From positions 54,750 to 113,116 of the forward strand of contig NZ_LMHY01000007.1 in assembly GCF_001429045.1 (NCBI RefSeq): a stretch of DNA of 58,367 nt, written 5' to 3'. The stretch's first letter is position 1. Every line of letters begins with the position of its first letter. Source of the DNA: Pseudomonas sp. Root71 (GTDB taxonomy: Bacteria > Pseudomonadota > Gammaproteobacteria > Pseudomonadales > Pseudomonadaceae). Under the pieces are notes generated by a model. That model made no database searches, was not told the DNA's origin, and saw only the letters and a program-made list of their open reading frames with translations. Positions 56,631 to 58,367 of the stretch are shown piece after piece. Both the position numbers and the translations under genes were made by a program.

Positions 56631-56660
56631 AAAAGACGGCACCTTCGGGTGCCGTTTTTG
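56631..56660 (+). terminator. Terminator of the RiPP operon
   Basis: ACGGCACC-TTCG-GGTGCCGT followed by TTTTG. The core is identical to the nuo terminator at 52821-52846. The following stretch to 56853 has no gene; a promoter for oprD is expected but not clearly visible. Confidence 0.82.
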
Positions 56661-56853
56661 CGTTTGGGGGATTTTGCCTTGCCTTACTGAGTCCGCCTGC
56701 CCACATGACGAAATTGTAATTCCCCCATCACCTTGGCGTTATCCGCAGCTTGCAACGATGTCACTCGGCGACCATGCCGGCGGGCCTTCTCCGTCGAACA
56801 ATAAAACCCACGCCGACGCACGTTCCCGTTCTGCCGAACCCCAGGAGTGATAA

Positions 56854-58179
56854 ATGGTTAACAATTTAAAAATGTCGATGGCCGCTTTAGCGGTGGCGGT
56901 CGTCTCCGGACCGTCCATGGTGTTTGCGCAAGATAAGGCCGAGGGCTTTATCGAGGGCAGCAGCCTGACGGTGCTCAACCGCAACTTCTACTTCAATCGT
57001 GATTACCGCAAAGGCCAGTCCAGCCCCACCGGCAATGGATACTCCGAAACCTGGGCGCACGCGATCATCAGCAAATTCGAATCCGGGTACACCCAAGGCA
57101 CCGTCGGGGTGGGCGTCGATGCATTTGCGATGATCGGCGTGAAACTCGATACCGGCGACGGTCGCAACGGTGGCCGAAGCTCCTTCGACATGCTGCCAGT
57201 CAATAGTGACGGCGAGGCGCAGGGCGAATACACCAAGATCGGTGGCGCCGCCAAAGTGCGCGCCTTCGACACGGAGATAAAAGTCGGCGATGTGTTCCCG
57301 TCCACCCCGGTCGTCGCAGCGGGAGATTCCAGGCTGTTGCCCGAAAGCTTCCAGGGCATCACCGCGACCAACAGCAGCATCGACGGGTTGACGGTACAGG
57401 GTGGACGCCTGCACGCGATGAGCCAGCCGGTTTCCAGCGACATGAACGAGAATTTCGAGACCTTCTATGGCGGCCCGGTCAATTCACCCTGGATCGCCTA
57501 CTTTGGCGGCGACTATGAACTGAACAAAAACCTCAGCTTCAGCCTGTACTCCAGCCGCCTCAAGGATGTCTGGAATCAGTACTACGCAGGTACCGCATGG
57601 ACTTACCCGCTGACGGACGACCTGTCGCTGTTTGGTGGTCTGAACTATTACAAGGCGGTAGACGAAGGGAAACAACTACTCGGCGAGTTCGACAACAATA
57701 TCTGGAGCGGTCGGGTGGGTGTAAAACTGGGAGCGCACTCCATTGCGCTGTCGCACCAGCAAAACAACGGCAACGACGACTTCGATTATCTGCGTCAGTC
57801 CGATTCGATCTTCCTCGACAACTCCATCCAGTACAGCGATTTCAACGCGCCCAAGGAGCGCTCCTGGATGGCGCGCTACGACCTCGACATGACCACCTAC
57901 GGCGTTCCGGGCCTGTCGTTCATGACCCGTTACGCCCGTGGCAGCGAAGCCGACTATTCCAACGCCAACTCGGTGTACATGCGCCGCGATGCCGATGGCA
58001 ACCCTTTGACCGATCAGAAACGTTGGGAGCGCGACATCGAAGTCAAATACGTGGTGCAGACCGGCTCGCTGAAAGATCTGTCGCTGCGCCTGCGCCAGGC
58101 CACTACCCGCGCCACAGCGTTCGAATCGGACCTGGATGAAGTCCGGCTGATTGTCGAGTATCCGTTGGCCGTTCTCTAA
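56854..58179 (+). CDS. OprD-family outer-membrane porin
   Basis: A 441-residue 18-strand porin of the OprD family, which takes up basic amino acids, dipeptides or aromatic acids. Signal peptide of about 25 residues (SMAALAVAVVSGPSMVFA). Mature features: FIEGSSLTVLNRNFYFNRD, SRLLPESFQGITATN, and the C-terminal strand DEVRLIVEYPLAVL. A possible link with the RiPP cluster is only positional. The family member (OccD or OccK type) cannot be decided. AGGAGTGATAA precedes the start. Confidence 0.92.
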   Translation: MVNNLKMSMAALAVAVVSGPSMVFAQDKAEGFIEGSSLTVLNRNFYFNRDYRKGQSSPTGNGYSETWAHAIISKFESGYTQGTVGVGVDAFAMIGVKLDTGDGRNGGRSSFDMLPVNSDGEAQGEYTKIGGAAKVRAFDTEIKVGDVFPSTPVVAAGDSRLLPESFQGITATNSSIDGLTVQGGRLHAMSQPVSSDMNENFETFYGGPVNSPWIAYFGGDYELNKNLSFSLYSSRLKDVWNQYYAGTAWTYPLTDDLSLFGGLNYYKAVDEGKQLLGEFDNNIWSGRVGVKLGAHSIALSHQQNNGNDDFDYLRQSDSIFLDNSIQYSDFNAPKERSWMARYDLDMTTYGVPGLSFMTRYARGSEADYSNANSVYMRRDADGNPLTDQKRWERDIEVKYVVQTGSLKDLSLRLRQATTRATAFESDLDEVRLIVEYPLAVL

Positions 58180-58241
58180 CCTGGCACTGCCCCTATTCAC
58201 CTTTAGAAGCTCCTTGCTCCTTTGGTAAAAGGTGAATCTTT

Positions 58242-58268
58242 TGGCGTCCTTCGGGACGCCTTTTTTTG
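58242..58268 (+). terminator. Terminator of the porin gene
   Basis: GGCGTCC-TTCG-GGACGCC followed by TTTTTTT. Confidence 0.9.
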
Positions 58269-58301
58269 GTTCTTCACGCAATTCCGGGGAACACCGATAC
58301 C

Positions 58302-58330
58302 TGTAGGAGACGGCTTGCTGGCGATGGCGG
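58302..58330. repeat. Partial REP-like sequence at window end
   Basis: TGTAGGAGACGGCTTGCTGG followed by CGATGGCGG mixes a family B start with a family A-like end. The partner arm is not within the window. Confidence 0.5.
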
Positions 58331-58367
58331 CCTCCTGGCTGGAGTATTTTATTGGTGGTGTACATAT

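Overview
The window is a chromosomal segment of a fluorescent-group Pseudomonas (a close relative of P. fluorescens). I infer this from the high GC content, from the gene order ftsK-lolA-rarA-crcB-serS-cysG / trxB-aat-ate-infA / clpA-clpS-cspD / icd-idh / nudJ-mnmA-hflD-purB / aceA / nuoA-N, which I recall as conserved in pseudomonads, and from many intergenic REP-type palindromes of two families (core GTGGGAGCGAGCTTGCTCGC and core TGTAGGAGCTGCCGAAGGCT). No rRNA, tRNA, insertion sequence, prophage or CRISPR array was seen.

Layout. 1-7.1 kb: REP doublets, a cysteine hydrolase, gamma-glutamyltransferase, an O6-alkylguanine-DNA methyltransferase, a NUDIX hydrolase, a hemerythrin-like protein, an acetyltransferase, a small lipoprotein, two small unknown proteins and a DUF1275 membrane protein. 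7.1-9.5 kb: the tusDCBE sulfur-relay operon with a YbiB/TrpD2-like gene. 9.6-10.6 kb: a glutathionyl-hydroquinone reductase. 10.7-18.4 kb (minus strand): cysG, serS, crcB, rarA, lolA, ftsK. 18.7-21.5 kb (plus): trxB, aat, ate, infA. 21.7-24.4 kb (minus): clpA, clpS. 24.6 kb: cspD. 25-29 kb: two different NADP-isocitrate dehydrogenases in divergent orientation. 29-32.9 kb: nudJ, mnmA, hflD, purB. 32.9-35.5 kb: a ribosomal-oxygenase-like cupin, an acetyltransferase and a secretin-N-like periplasmic protein. 36-37.3 kb: isocitrate lyase. 37.9-52.8 kb: the complete 13-gene nuo operon for respiratory complex I, with nuoC and nuoD fused. 52.8-56.6 kb: an accessory island. 56.9-58.2 kb: an OprD-family porin.

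The part most likely to be undescribed is 53.2-56.6 kb. A promoter with a palindrome at its start site precedes a 46-residue peptide gene (53305-53445, too short for ordinary gene callers), a GC-rich hairpin, a stand-alone YcaO cyclodehydratase, a class I SAM methyltransferase with an unassigned N-terminal half, and a prolyl-iminopeptidase-like alpha/beta hydrolase. The last three genes are coupled by short overlaps. This is a compact RiPP (ribosomally made, modified peptide) operon. The peptide has no cysteine, starts MGYMVSGWNANK and ends in an acidic helix-like segment that looks like an enzyme-recognition sequence. That suggests an N-terminal core with a C-terminal follower, an arrangement known from bottromycin. 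The island lies between two copies of a 22-base terminator hairpin and starts with a visibly AT-richer stretch, which suggests acquisition downstream of nuoN.

Other points: the N-degron machinery (Aat, Ate, ClpS, ClpA) is clustered within 5 kb. The isocitrate branch point (icd, idh, aceA) sits within 13 kb and directly precedes nuo. A Fur-box-like site overlaps a possible promoter upstream of nuoA. A perfect 12-bp terminator-like stem interrupts the nuo operon between nuoF and nuoG.
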